Shown here piece after piece: positions 1 through 7,993 of a stretch of DNA of 33,666 nucleotides (positions are counted from its first letter, which is position 1; each line of letters opens with the position of its first letter). The position numbers were made by a program, and so were the translations under genes. The notes beneath the pieces are model-generated. The model worked only from the letters and a program-made list of their open reading frames with translations, did not search any database and was not told where the DNA came from. The stretch comes from Legionellales bacterium UBA2469 (GTDB lineage Bacteria; Pseudomonadota; Gammaproteobacteria; Legionellales; Legionellaceae), in assembly GCA_002342175.1 (NCBI GenBank), contig DDPL01000051.1, positions 1-33,666 of the forward strand, written 5' to 3'.

Positions 1-83
1 CATTTACAGAACATATCAAAATGAATGAGATGAACTACTTATGCCTTTAAGACTATGAAATCAAGCCCAGTTTGTATAATCAG

Positions 84-107
84 CCGCTCAATTAAATTAT
101 TGAGCGG
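84..107. terminator. Inverted repeat, possible terminator of the PEPC-like gene
   Basis: A perfect 9-bp stem (CCGCTCAAT at 84-92 and ATTGAGCGG at 99-107) encloses a 6-nt loop, 18 bp past the stop codon of the leftward gene that follows. No strong T-run flanks it on either strand, so a rho-independent terminator role is plausible rather than shown. Positions 1-83 hold nothing I recognise. Confidence 0.5.
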
Positions 108-124
108 TTAGATTAATACCAATC

Positions 125-2869
125 CTAATGTGTTAATCCTTTCGCCATCTCATCGATAAAATCCATTTGATAAAATTTACTATCCAAGCGCATATTTGAA
201 ATTGATTTGGGACCCGCTGTGATACGTCTATCGCCGCGAAGGGCCAAAACCACATTTTCTTCCAATTCAGCAAGTGCTTCAGATTTCAAATCTTGCGGCC
301 GTTTATCATAATCATCCATGGCTTTTGCTAAACGTTGATACCGTGGCAATAAATCTTTCTCAATTTCTTGTGCCAAATCAAGATAATCTTTATCGAATTG
401 TCCAATTTCATGAATAGCTTTTAAAACCATTTCCGATAAGCGGTGCGGATTTTTATAAAGTTCGGTATTTATATTATCTAATGCTTCTTTTTGCGCTAAA
501 GGTAAAAAGAAACTCAAAGTATGTAAAATCTGCGGCGCACGATAAACCATATACGCTAAGGCATGATAAGGCTTTTTATCTACCTCTACCTTTAAGAATT
601 CTTGTGCCCATTGTTCAATTTGCTCAAGTGTAGGCATAGTTCCTGTTACACGTAACCAAGCACGGTCATAATCACTGATCGCAATAGAAAACATTAATTT
701 CATGACCTGTTCTTTCACGACAATTGAGCCTTGATACATCGCACCAAAATTTTCTTTAATCCCCATCGGAAAATCAATCAGTCCATCTGCGCTCATCAAA
801 ATTCGCATCATCACTAATGATGCGATATCATAGTTCGCAATCCCAATGGCTCGACTCTCAATAATATCTTTTGGAAGAGCGCCCTTGCTTTCTGCTCGTG
901 AACTGGTGTTGGTTAGTGCACCCAGATGAGCTGGAATAGTTAATTGACGAAACAGTTCTTGACTGGCTGGATGATGAATAAAACGCTGATAACCTTTGAT
1001 GGCATGTTTAATAGCTACTTTCATAAGTTGGTAGTTTTGTGGGTCCTGAATTTCAAATTCTGATAACTGTTGCGCACGCATGGCATTTTCAGATGGATAG
1101 GTTGCGACCTGATGTACATAAGCTGGAAATCGTCCGTACGCTCCTAGGGCACAAGCATCTGAACCTTGAAAGGTGCAAAATAACTGTGAAAAAGATTGTG
1201 ATACACGTCGATGGAAATCTCCTCCCAATCCATATAACACTCGCAATTGGACCATTTGTAATTGAGGATCGAAAGCCTGATGTTTTGCCAAAATTCGATT
1301 AGCATTTTTCTCTGCTTCAATTAAATCAATATGTGCAAATAATCCGCCAGATTTCCCTAAATCACTGGGGCCGGCAACATAAATGATTTCTCCATTTTTT
1401 ATAATCACTTCTTTAAGATAGGGGTTACTTAACATCGCATCTAAAATGTGCTCTAAATTCACCAAATCTTCTGGTGTTTCACACAAAGGAACTAAATTAA
1501 CAGGTGGCATACGAATATCATCAATATACAATTGATGACGTCGATAGGCAGAAAATCCAAAAAGAATGATCACTTCATTTAAGCTAATGGTATTTTCAGT
1601 GTCAGATAAAATATACGAAAATTGATCTTGATATTCTGTTACAAAGCTTAAAATATCCAATTCTCGATGAGAATCTGCACTAAAATGTGGTAGCATTTTT
1701 TTTAGGGTGTCAAAATATTTTGAATCGTTTCGTAGAAAATCGTGTAATTTTGATTTTTTAGGTAAAGACCATTGTGCATAATGTTTTTCATCATCAGCGA
1801 GCATTTTTATTTCTGCATAATCTCTAACGAGAAAATTAACCATTTCCTGAAAAACAGCTGCATTAGCCTTGCTGGACTGTCGAACAAATTGCTTTAAATC
1901 TCCTCGAAATCCCATCAAATCTACCAAATCCCTTAAAGCGGATAACTGTGCTTTGATATCCTCAGATAAACCTGGTTGCAAAATGGCCTTGTCAAAAACA
2001 TATAACAGGCGTTTTTTCGCAATTTCAGCACCTTTCAAATTAAAATAAATATGATGCGCAATCGATTGTTGACATCGATTTAAATAATTGTATGCACTTT
2101 TCAATTGCGGAATATGAACCAACAAAGGTTCCAGGCGTAAGATATAACGCTGAATAACAGAGGATTGTAAACTCGATTCCATCGTTTCCATGGTGGCTCG
2201 ATTGCGTTTTTTATTGCCATCAATATCGGCAACCACCCAGCTAGAAACATGTCGATATAACTGCTGATTGGCTCGCGTTAATCCAACTTGTATATCTTCT
2301 TCTTTGCAATTATGTGCCTCAGCAAACGCAGCAATATTTTTTTGATTAAATTTAGGCCAGCTTGACATCATGGTTAGGTACAAATCATCTTGACGTTGCA
2401 TCTCATTTTCTGGAGTTAAATTTGCTTTTGGTAACCAGGACATGCTCTTTATTTTTTCTAATTGTTCTTCAATCTGTGCTGCGAATTGAGGATGAGGTTC
2501 AATTTGACTATCATATGCCAGAACATCCTTCACCAACTGATTTATAGCATGCCGCATTTCTTCAGATAATACTTCGGTTGGATGGGATGTTAATACCGGA
2601 CGAGGGGGAAATGTTTCTCTCATCCATTTTGCGTAAACAAGTTTATGTTTTAAAGGCCAGTTTTTCGGAATGCTGGCATCATGCGCTGCCAAACGACTAA
2701 CTTGTGTTTGCAATAATTTAGCATCTTCCACATGATTTAATAAAATTTGTTCTTTAAGTTTATGATTAAGCGATGGTGTTAATTTTTTAAAAAATCGCTG
2801 AATTAAATTCTCATCCTTCGCGACCGAAAAAAACCGAATGGCTTGTACAAATCTTCGGGTTAACATCAC
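125..2869 (-). CDS. Phosphoenolpyruvate carboxylase-like protein with altered catalytic loop
   Basis: At 914 residues this has PEP carboxylase length, and several family landmarks are in order: TSHPTEV with the His at residue 96, a WVVADIDGNKKR segment matching the usual GGDRDGN region, VPLCETPEDL carrying the metal-binding Glu, GPSDLGKSGG matching GYSDSAKDAG, and TSSRAESKG near the usual GSRPAKR. Canonical enzymes carry FHGRGG-x-VGRGG next; here the aligned stretch near residue 545 reads LYGLGGDFHRRV, so the catalytic His and first loop Arg become Tyr and Leu. The usual C-terminal Asn-Thr-Gly end is also absent. The family makes oxaloacetate from PEP and bicarbonate. Family membership is fairly secure; carboxylase activity is doubtful. 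The ATG at 2869 follows an AAGGA ribosome site. The gene stands alone. Confidence 0.82.
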   Translation of the reverse strand: MMLTRRFVQAIRFFSVAKDENLIQRFFKKLTPSLNHKLKEQILLNHVEDAKLLQTQVSRLAAHDASIPKNWPLKHKLVYAKWMRETFPPRPVLTSHPTEVLSEEMRHAINQLVKDVLAYDSQIEPHPQFAAQIEEQLEKIKSMSWLPKANLTPENEMQRQDDLYLTMMSSWPKFNQKNIAAFAEAHNCKEEDIQVGLTRANQQLYRHVSSWVVADIDGNKKRNRATMETMESSLQSSVIQRYILRLEPLLVHIPQLKSAYNYLNRCQQSIAHHIYFNLKGAEIAKKRLLYVFDKAILQPGLSEDIKAQLSALRDLVDLMGFRGDLKQFVRQSSKANAAVFQEMVNFLVRDYAEIKMLADDEKHYAQWSLPKKSKLHDFLRNDSKYFDTLKKMLPHFSADSHRELDILSFVTEYQDQFSYILSDTENTISLNEVIILFGFSAYRRHQLYIDDIRMPPVNLVPLCETPEDLVNLEHILDAMLSNPYLKEVIIKNGEIIYVAGPSDLGKSGGLFAHIDLIEAEKNANRILAKHQAFDPQLQMVQLRVLYGLGGDFHRRVSQSFSQLFCTFQGSDACALGAYGRFPAYVHQVATYPSENAMRAQQLSEFEIQDPQNYQLMKVAIKHAIKGYQRFIHHPASQELFRQLTIPAHLGALTNTSSRAESKGALPKDIIESRAIGIANYDIASLVMMRILMSADGLIDFPMGIKENFGAMYQGSIVVKEQVMKLMFSIAISDYDRAWLRVTGTMPTLEQIEQWAQEFLKVEVDKKPYHALAYMVYRAPQILHTLSFFLPLAQKEALDNINTELYKNPHRLSEMVLKAIHEIGQFDKDYLDLAQEIEKDLLPRYQRLAKAMDDYDKRPQDLKSEALAELEENVVLALRGDRRITAGPKSISNMRLDSKFYQMDFIDEMAKGLTH

Positions 2870-2896
2870 AAATCCTTGTTCGAGTTATTTGTGGCC

Positions 2897-2924
2897 ATTA
2901 TAAAAATATTCTTTTAAATAGCAA
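2897..2924 (-). promoter_or_regulatory. Putative sigma-70 promoter of the PEPC-like gene
   Basis: On the minus strand, TTGCTA (2919-2924) lies 16 bp before a perfect TATAAT (2897-2902). This puts transcription start near 2889, about 20 nt before the ATG, with the AAGGA ribosome site in between. Confidence 0.5.
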
Positions 2925-2974
2925 GCTTTACAGGCGGAATTCAATATAGTCTAACAATGCCAAGATATGGTCTT

Positions 2975-3102
2975 GACTTCCTACCCGCGCTGAAGAGACC
3001 AGGATTCCTCTTATCATGTTAAACATGACAAAAGTGGTTCTTGCTGCTGACTACTTAATATCGTTCGCTTCACAAGCTAACCCCGTGTGTCCAACGGTTT
3101 TT
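2975..3102 (-). mobile_element. Degenerate right end of an IS200/IS605-type element
   Basis: The stretch between the TnpB stop and position 2975 resembles the right end of IS200/IS605 elements: GACTTCC at the outer edge, a GGATTCC block, a small hairpin (TCATGT at 3014-3019 paired with ACATGA at 3023-3028), then GTGGTTCTTGCTGCTGAC and CGTTCGCTTCACAAGC. A second, partly matching copy lies at 31475-31550. No tnpA is seen, so the element is dead. Confidence 0.55.
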
Positions 3103-3433
3103 TTAATTTAACAATCCCAAGCCGCGACTTAAAATGTTTTGTGATGCAACGCTATCGGCATTGGCCTCAAAAAAACATTCAAGACAACGAAATTTTTCCT
3201 GAGTCAAACGATTCTCTTTTGCGAGATGGCCGCAGCCTAACGATGCCCCCTCGCCATCCTTTTTTGTACTCAAGCTGCACTCGAAACGCTCCCCACCCCT
3301 GCCCTAATATCAAACGATTCAATCCAGACTTTTGAGCCATTTACGACCTGGTACTTCTATCGTGCCACAAACGCTTTTGCTCATGTTGCCAATCTTTAAA
3401 TCTTCCATCACAATATTGGCGAGGTTTTTGCGT
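3103..3433 (-). pseudogene. tnpB: tnpB remnant (IS200/IS605 RNA-guided nuclease, C-terminal part)
   Basis: Read leftwards in shifting frames, this stretch gives recognisable TnpB pieces: VMEDLKIGNMSKS with the RuvC-type Glu and its typical SKS follow-on, then a CGTIEVPGRK segment, an LEYKKGWRGG segment, KENRLTQEKFRC of the zinc-finger region, and NADSVASQNIL near the C-terminus with the last RuvC Asp. At least two frameshifts and an in-frame stop break it. Everything N-terminal to VMEDL is missing; the fragment stops against the end of pagP. Intact TnpB is an omega-RNA-guided DNA nuclease. This copy cannot make it. Confidence 0.8.
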
Positions 3434-3448
3434 AATATAGGTTAACCA

Positions 3449-4003
3449 TTAGGTTAAAGTGATTTTTGCCATTAAAAATAGGACATTACCAATATTTTCA
3501 CCTCCGGGAACATAGGCCCCCATGACCATCACATTTTTATAATGCATGGACGCCAAAGGCAAAGCACCTGGAAAAGGCCAATTGTTTAAAATATCGGGAC
3601 GAGCCGTCATCATTGCTGTAAAGCCTATTCCTAAACCTGAATCCTCTGTTGGATGATAGGTCAGTAAATACCCATACCCGCCCATCGGCTGCACATTTTT
3701 ATGCGAATCTAAAAAAACTATCGCATAAAGCCCTTGCCAATTACCATGCTCATCCCAAATGCCTTTGCCCATCCCCGTTCCCCAAGGATTTTCGTTATAA
3801 TAGGGCAATTTGTCGGGTGTATAAGTCCATCGATTATGCCATGCATAGAAAGGCACATATAAATCACCATGTCCTTGCGTCCAAATCTGATTTAAACGGT
3901 TTTTAATTTGTTCCCATGAAGAAGGCAAGGGCGGTACATCAGCATGCGCCATTCCAAATGAAGAGATGAGTACAACACATATATATACTCGAATAAAATG
4001 CAT
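3449..4003 (-). CDS. pagP: Lipid A palmitoyltransferase PagP
   Basis: This is an outer-membrane beta-barrel enzyme that moves palmitate from phospholipid to lipid A, a change that in known species protects against antimicrobial peptides. The 184-residue product starts with a signal peptide ending near residues 19-21 (GMAHA). It then follows the PagP pattern: DLYVPFYAWHNRW, YNENPWGTGMG, WDEHGNWQGLYAIVFLDS, GYGYLLTYHPTED, LGIGFTAMMTAR and LPLASMHY. The catalytic His56, Asp99 and Ser100 are all present. The gene lies 25 bp after coq7 in the same direction, last in a leftward envelope block. A 13-bp palindrome sits just before the start codon. The TnpB fragment abuts its 3' end. I see no damage. 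Confidence 0.9.
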   Translation of the reverse strand: MHFIRVYICVVLISSFGMAHADVPPLPSSWEQIKNRLNQIWTQGHGDLYVPFYAWHNRWTYTPDKLPYYNENPWGTGMGKGIWDEHGNWQGLYAIVFLDSHKNVQPMGGYGYLLTYHPTEDSGLGIGFTAMMTARPDILNNWPFPGALPLASMHYKNVMVMGAYVPGGENIGNVLFLMAKITLT

Positions 4004-4004
4004 A

Positions 4005-4017
4005 ATTGATTATCAAT
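4005..4017. promoter_or_regulatory. Palindrome in front of pagP
   Basis: ATTGAT-T-ATCAAT is a perfect 13-bp palindrome 1-14 nt before the pagP start codon. It covers the place where a ribosome site would be; the nearest AGGA is about 16 nt from the ATG. It could be an operator or a small hairpin limiting translation. No regulator can be named from the sequence. Confidence 0.25.
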
Positions 4018-4028
4018 ATCCTATTGCA

Positions 4029-4664
4029 TTAAATTAAACCACTTGTTTGTATCATCACTTGTGCTGCCCAATGCATCATATATTGCACCATTAAAGGCAA
4101 GCGCTCACCACCACGATGCTCTGCCATTTCCGCATGTTCTAGTTCATCTTGATACATTTGACGAACAATAGCTCGACTTTTGAAGTCTTGGCGGGGTAAT
4201 TTCCATAAATGCGATGCCAAATGCTGGCCTACTTGTTCTTCCGTTGCAATGACAAAACCCAAACTGATCTTATCGCTCATCATCGACGCCAGCAATCCAA
4301 TGGCAAATGCACCGCAATACCAGACTGGATTAAAAAAACTGGGCCTGTCATCAAGTTCTTTTAGCCGTTCTACACACCACACATAATGCGCCCATTCTTC
4401 TTCGGCAGCAGCATTCAGTTCTTGCTTTAATTCAGGGTTTCTTGCCAATAGCATTTGTCCACGATATAAACCCTGTGCTGCTACTTCACCGGCTAAATTC
4501 ACACGCATCATACTTTGAGCTTGATGCTTTTCCACTATACTCAATGCAATTTCTGGCTCATGTTTTGCAGGATTAGGAATATGCGTTGAGGTTGGCCATG
4601 CCGGATAGGCCACTTTCAACAGCTTATCAAATTTAATTATGTACTCATCTAAGAAACTTAACAT
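4029..4664 (-). CDS. coq7: COQ7-type 3-demethoxyubiquinol 3-hydroxylase
   Basis: This is a membrane-associated di-iron monooxygenase for the C6 (C5) hydroxylation late in ubiquinone synthesis, replacing UbiF in many gammaproteobacteria. The iron ligands are seen as NLAGEVAAQ, EEEWAH, ATEEQVGQH and DELEHAEMAEH, the expected ferritin-like set. A hydrophobic stretch (FAIGLLASMMSDKISLG) fits the membrane-dipping helix. The longest frame begins at a TTG at 4730, but the ATG at 4664 (MLSFLDEYIIKFDKLLK) matches the usual N-terminus, giving 211 residues. It sits between the dehydrogenase remnant and pagP, all leftwards; the functional link to those genes is probably incidental. Confidence 0.9.
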   Translation of the reverse strand: MLSFLDEYIIKFDKLLKVAYPAWPTSTHIPNPAKHEPEIALSIVEKHQAQSMMRVNLAGEVAAQGLYRGQMLLARNPELKQELNAAAEEEWAHYVWCVERLKELDDRPSFFNPVWYCGAFAIGLLASMMSDKISLGFVIATEEQVGQHLASHLWKLPRQDFKSRAIVRQMYQDELEHAEMAEHRGGERLPLMVQYMMHWAAQVMIQTSGLI

Positions 4665-4734
4665 GTCAAGGCTACAATTCCAAGGGTAAATTAATGGTGA
4701 TGTGATAATTGGTTGAGCGATAAATCCCAACCGA

Positions 4735-5113
4735 TTATTCTAAAGAAGCCAATTCCTCTTGTCCATCAACAAAAGGTGTTTCAGTGCCACTTAAGGATTT
4801 TATCACATTATCATAAACCAAAGGATGGCTAAAGCCATAAATGGTGTTTGTTTCATAATTTTGACTGAAACACCCCATGAATGAATCCGCCGCATTTTGG
4901 TAAGAATTTGTTCGTCTCCTGATATTTTTTTTTAAAAAAATACCATGATTTTTCAGCAACTTCTTGTCGGCCTGATTGAGCAACCTTTGTGGTTTGGTTA
5001 AGGTGAATACTATTTAGCGTACATGATATTGTTAAAAGAGCTTTTGGGTCAGGCGAAGCATGTGCATCAAACACTGCAACCCGTTCTAAATCGTTTGGAA
5101 AGTCAAAAGGGTT
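4735..5113 (-). pseudogene. Remnant of a Gfo/Idh/MocA-type sugar dehydrogenase
   Basis: Two overlapping leftward frames (about 5113-4853 and 4983-4735) together look like the last third of a Gfo/Idh/MocA oxidoreductase. The clear part is the C-terminus: IYGFSHPLVYDNVIKSL followed by PFVDGQEELASLE, matching the family's 'YGxGHxxYYxxVxxxL...LVDGxEGxxSLE' ending. The stretch before it switches frame near an A-run at about 4928-4936, and the N-terminal Rossmann domain is missing. In WbpB/WlbA pathways this enzyme makes the 3-keto sugar nucleotide that the neighbouring aminotransferase aminates, so its position fits. The assignment of the upstream frame is uncertain. Confidence 0.6.
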
Positions 5114-5153
5114 TTATACTCTAATGGTACACACATTTTAGATGGATGATGCA

Positions 5154-6272
5154 TTACGCTTTTATTCTAGCTAATTTTATATGTTGAATTTCTTCCGTCA
5201 CGATTCGACAGATTTTTTGTTGATCTTCTAATTGTAAATAAGGATGCATCGGTATACTCATCACACGAGCAGCCGCACGCTCTGTGACAGGATAAACTTT
5301 ATCATCAGGATAGAGTTCTTTGAAAATTGGTTGTTGATGCAAACCCAATGGATAATGAACAGCTGTTGGAATACCTCTTATACTCAACGCTTCTTGTAAA
5401 GCCTCGCGATCATCCACCTCAATGGTATACTGCGCATACACACTTAAATTCTGTGCTTCCACTTTTGGTGCTTTTATGGATGGAGGTAATAATTGTGCGT
5501 AATGTTTAGCGACTTTCTGACGCAATTGAATTTCTTCTTCAAAAATTGCCATTTTCTCAATTAAAATTGCAGCCTGAATAGTATCCATACGTCCATTGAT
5601 ACCTAAACTCGTGTGGTAATAACGCTTTGATTGTCCATGTAAACGAATTTCAAGCATCCGACGTGCAAGTTCCGTATCATTGGTAAAACATGCACCACCA
5701 TCCCCATAACAACCGAGAGGTTTCGATGGAAAAAAGCTCGTGCAACCAATGGTACTTAAACCACATGAACGGCGACCTTTGTATAACGCACCAAAACTTT
5801 GTGCGCCATCTTCAATCACAGGAAGATTATATTTCTCGGCAATGGCATTAATCGCATCAAAATCTGCACATTGTCCATAGAGACTGACAGGCATAATTGC
5901 CTTGGTTTTAGAGGTTATCATTTGCCCAATGGCATTTGGCAACATATTGTAATTGTTCGGATCGATATCCACAAATACAGGCTTAGCACCTAATAATGCA
6001 ATAACTTCCGCTGTGGCAAAGAAGCTAAATGGTGTGGTAATCACTTCATCTCCATGCGATACACCAACTGCCATTAGGGCTATCAAAAGGGCATCTGTTC
6101 CACTTGCAACAGCAAGGGCATGTTCGACGCCTACAAATGTTGCCAATTTTTGCTCTAATTCATCGACTTCAGGTCCCATAATGTAGGCGCCATGATCTAA
6201 AATGGCCTTGATTCGCACCATAACTTTATCTTCAATACGCTTAGATTGGGTTTTTAGGTCGATAAATTGCAT
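5154..6272 (-). CDS. DegT/DnrJ/EryC1/StrS sugar aminotransferase, WbpE/WlbC-like
   Basis: This is a PLP enzyme that transfers an amino group from glutamate to a keto-sugar nucleotide for surface polysaccharide. The 372 residues begin MQFIDLKTQSKRIEDKV, the typical start of the UDP-2-acetamido-2-deoxy-3-oxoglucuronate aminotransferase group, and continue GPEVDELEQKL, ASGTDAL (phosphate binding) and IEDGAQSFGA with Asp155 for the pyridine nitrogen. The Schiff-base lysine is Lys184 in FFPSKPLGCYGDGGA. Length is normal. It lies 29 bp after the ABC-exporter ATPase in the same direction and before the dehydrogenase remnant, so it is part of a polysaccharide operon. The exact substrate is inferred from resemblance and context. 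Confidence 0.85.
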   Translation of the reverse strand: MQFIDLKTQSKRIEDKVMVRIKAILDHGAYIMGPEVDELEQKLATFVGVEHALAVASGTDALLIALMAVGVSHGDEVITTPFSFFATAEVIALLGAKPVFVDIDPNNYNMLPNAIGQMITSKTKAIMPVSLYGQCADFDAINAIAEKYNLPVIEDGAQSFGALYKGRRSCGLSTIGCTSFFPSKPLGCYGDGGACFTNDTELARRMLEIRLHGQSKRYYHTSLGINGRMDTIQAAILIEKMAIFEEEIQLRQKVAKHYAQLLPPSIKAPKVEAQNLSVYAQYTIEVDDREALQEALSIRGIPTAVHYPLGLHQQPIFKELYPDDKVYPVTERAAARVMSIPMHPYLQLEDQQKICRIVTEEIQHIKLARIKA

Positions 6273-6301
6273 GATAATTCCCTATAATCCTTCAGATTTT
6301 T

Positions 6302-7048
6302 TTAACATAAATGTGGAAATCGCTGATGCGCTTCCTCGATATCACCGTAATATTCAATTTGCCCTGCATTTAATACCAATACTTTATTACAAAACTCATT
6401 GATAAGCTGCGGTGAATGGCTCGCAAAGACCACAATTCGAGAATTGTTTAACAACGTTATCATTTTGGCTCGAGCCTTTTCCATGAAATCTGCATCCCCG
6501 GCACCAAAAATTTCATCAATCAATAAAATATCAGGCTGAATGCTGGTGCTAATCGAAAACGCCAGGCGCACCATCATTCCATTGGAATAAGTTCGAACAG
6601 GCATATGCAGGTAATCTCCCAAACACGAAAATTCAGCAATCTCCTCGGTTTTCTCTTGGATTTCTGCTTTGGTTAACCCCAGTAACAACCCCCGGGTATA
6701 AATATTTTCATAGCCCGTGCACTCCGATTCAATCCCGTGCATAATATCCAGCATCGAAGATATTCTGCCTTCAAATTCAATTTGTCCATCGCTTGGCTCA
6801 TAAATGCCTGCCAACAAACGCAAAAAAGTACTTTTTCCAGCGCCATTATGACCAATTAATCCCACCCTATCGCCATGCTGAATATTAAGCGAGATATCAT
6901 TTAGTGAGCGAACGACAATCCGTTGATTTGAATCTTGTAACACACGACCGCCTGTGGCCATGCGAATAAAATTCTTTTTGAATGACACCGCATTCATATT
7001 ATAAATAGGAAATTCAACCGAAACATGATTTAGATTTATAAATGCCAT
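6302..7048 (-). CDS. wzt: Polysaccharide ABC exporter, ATPase subunit (Wzt/TagH type)
   Basis: This cytoplasmic ATPase powers export of undecaprenyl-linked polysaccharide such as O antigen. In its 248 residues: Walker A GHNGAGKST (66-74), signature motif YSNGM (154-158) in place of LSGGQ as is usual in this subfamily, Walker B ILLIDE (174-179), and the switch His in FASHSP. The N-terminal extension before the nucleotide domain, with NQRIVVRSLNDISLNIQ leading into it, is typical of the RfbE/Wzt group. The C-terminal sugar-binding domain found in long Wzt proteins is absent, so substrate recognition would not rely on such a domain. It follows the permease gene by 3 bp. Confidence 0.88.
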   Translation of the reverse strand: MAFINLNHVSVEFPIYNMNAVSFKKNFIRMATGGRVLQDSNQRIVVRSLNDISLNIQHGDRVGLIGHNGAGKSTFLRLLAGIYEPSDGQIEFEGRISSMLDIMHGIESECTGYENIYTRGLLLGLTKAEIQEKTEEIAEFSCLGDYLHMPVRTYSNGMMVRLAFSISTSIQPDILLIDEIFGAGDADFMEKARAKMITLLNNSRIVVFASHSPQLINEFCNKVLVLNAGQIEYYGDIEEAHQRFPHLC

Positions 7049-7051
7049 TTT

Positions 7052-7915
7052 TTATAACCAATAAACGATGCGTGAACGATAACGCACAAATAAAATATAA
7101 TTAATCCAAGCACTACAGAGCGTTATTAAAAAGACCACCCCATACTGTGTGCTATCTAAAGTTAAACCTAGTAAGGGTTGGCGAATCAATTGCACAAAAC
7201 TATACAAAGGGTTGAGCAAAATAAACCATTTATAATTTCCATTGAGGACGGATGGTTCCCACATCACCGGTGTTAGGAAAAACAAAACTTGTAGTAAACT
7301 TTTAATAACCTGGCCTAAATCCCTGTAACGTGCGCATATCATGGATATTAAATTGGTCAACAAACAAGCGTTTAAATAAAACAAAACCATGTTTATAAAG
7401 ATAGTAAGCCATGACCAGGATACATGATAACGATGATGAAAAAATAGATAAATGGGCAACATGACTAAAAAATTATGTGCAAAAATAATCAGATTTCGCA
7501 TACACATTCGATGAATATGAAACGTATAGGGAATTTTGATTTGCCGAATTAAGCCCGCTGAAAATAAATACGTCTCAGTTCCCTCATGGATAAGTCCAGA
7601 AATCAAACCCCAGGCCAACATCCCCGTAACTAAGTAAGGGAAATAAGAATCGAGATCCATGTGAAACAAACGCGAATACAAAAAACCCATACTATAAACT
7701 GTAATTGCCATACTGAGGGTAATCCATAACGGTCCAATGACCGAACGGCGATATCGCAATTTAATATCTTGCCAGGCTAATGCAAACCAAATCCTCCACA
7801 TCTTAAAACCATTAACGATATCTATCAACGCTTTTTGTCGCTGCAATTTTTGTTTTGTTCGTTGATCTAGTAACGGCAATTCTATTGTCGTTTCAGCATT
7901 ATTCAAAGCAGTCAT
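7052..7915 (-). CDS. wzm: Polysaccharide ABC exporter, permease subunit (Wzm type)
   Basis: This inner-membrane ABC-2 permease of 287 residues pairs with the ATPase next to it. After a cytoplasmic N-terminus (WFALAWQDIKLRYRRSVIGPLW is the family's hallmark amphipathic entry, residues about 43-64) several membrane segments follow: around GPLWITLSMAITVYSMGFLY, YLVTGMLAWGLISGL, IIFAHNFLVMLPIYLFF, WLTIFINMVLFYLN and VLFFLTPVMWEP. The last matches the conserved 'FFLTPVMW' element of Wzm/KpsM-like permeases. It is the first gene of a leftward operon with the ATPase and sugar aminotransferase. Confidence 0.87.
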   Translation of the reverse strand: MTALNNAETTIELPLLDQRTKQKLQRQKALIDIVNGFKMWRIWFALAWQDIKLRYRRSVIGPLWITLSMAITVYSMGFLYSRLFHMDLDSYFPYLVTGMLAWGLISGLIHEGTETYLFSAGLIRQIKIPYTFHIHRMCMRNLIIFAHNFLVMLPIYLFFHHRYHVSWSWLTIFINMVLFYLNACLLTNLISMICARYRDLGQVIKSLLQVLFFLTPVMWEPSVLNGNYKWFILLNPLYSFVQLIRQPLLGLTLDSTQYGVVFLITLCSAWINYILFVRYRSRIVYWL

Positions 7916-7950
7916 TACAAATCCATAACAAGTTGTGTTTTATTTTTTAC

Positions 7951-7980
7951 ATTTTAAGCCATATTTTGACAGCTTATCAA
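7951..7980 (-). promoter_or_regulatory. Putative promoter of the exporter operon
   Basis: On the minus strand TTGATA (7975-7980) and TAAAAT (7951-7956) are 18 bp apart. They lie between the rlmKL stop and the permease start at 7915, so the exporter operon can start independently of rlmKL. Confidence 0.4.
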
Positions 7981-7993
7981 ATATCTTACAAGC

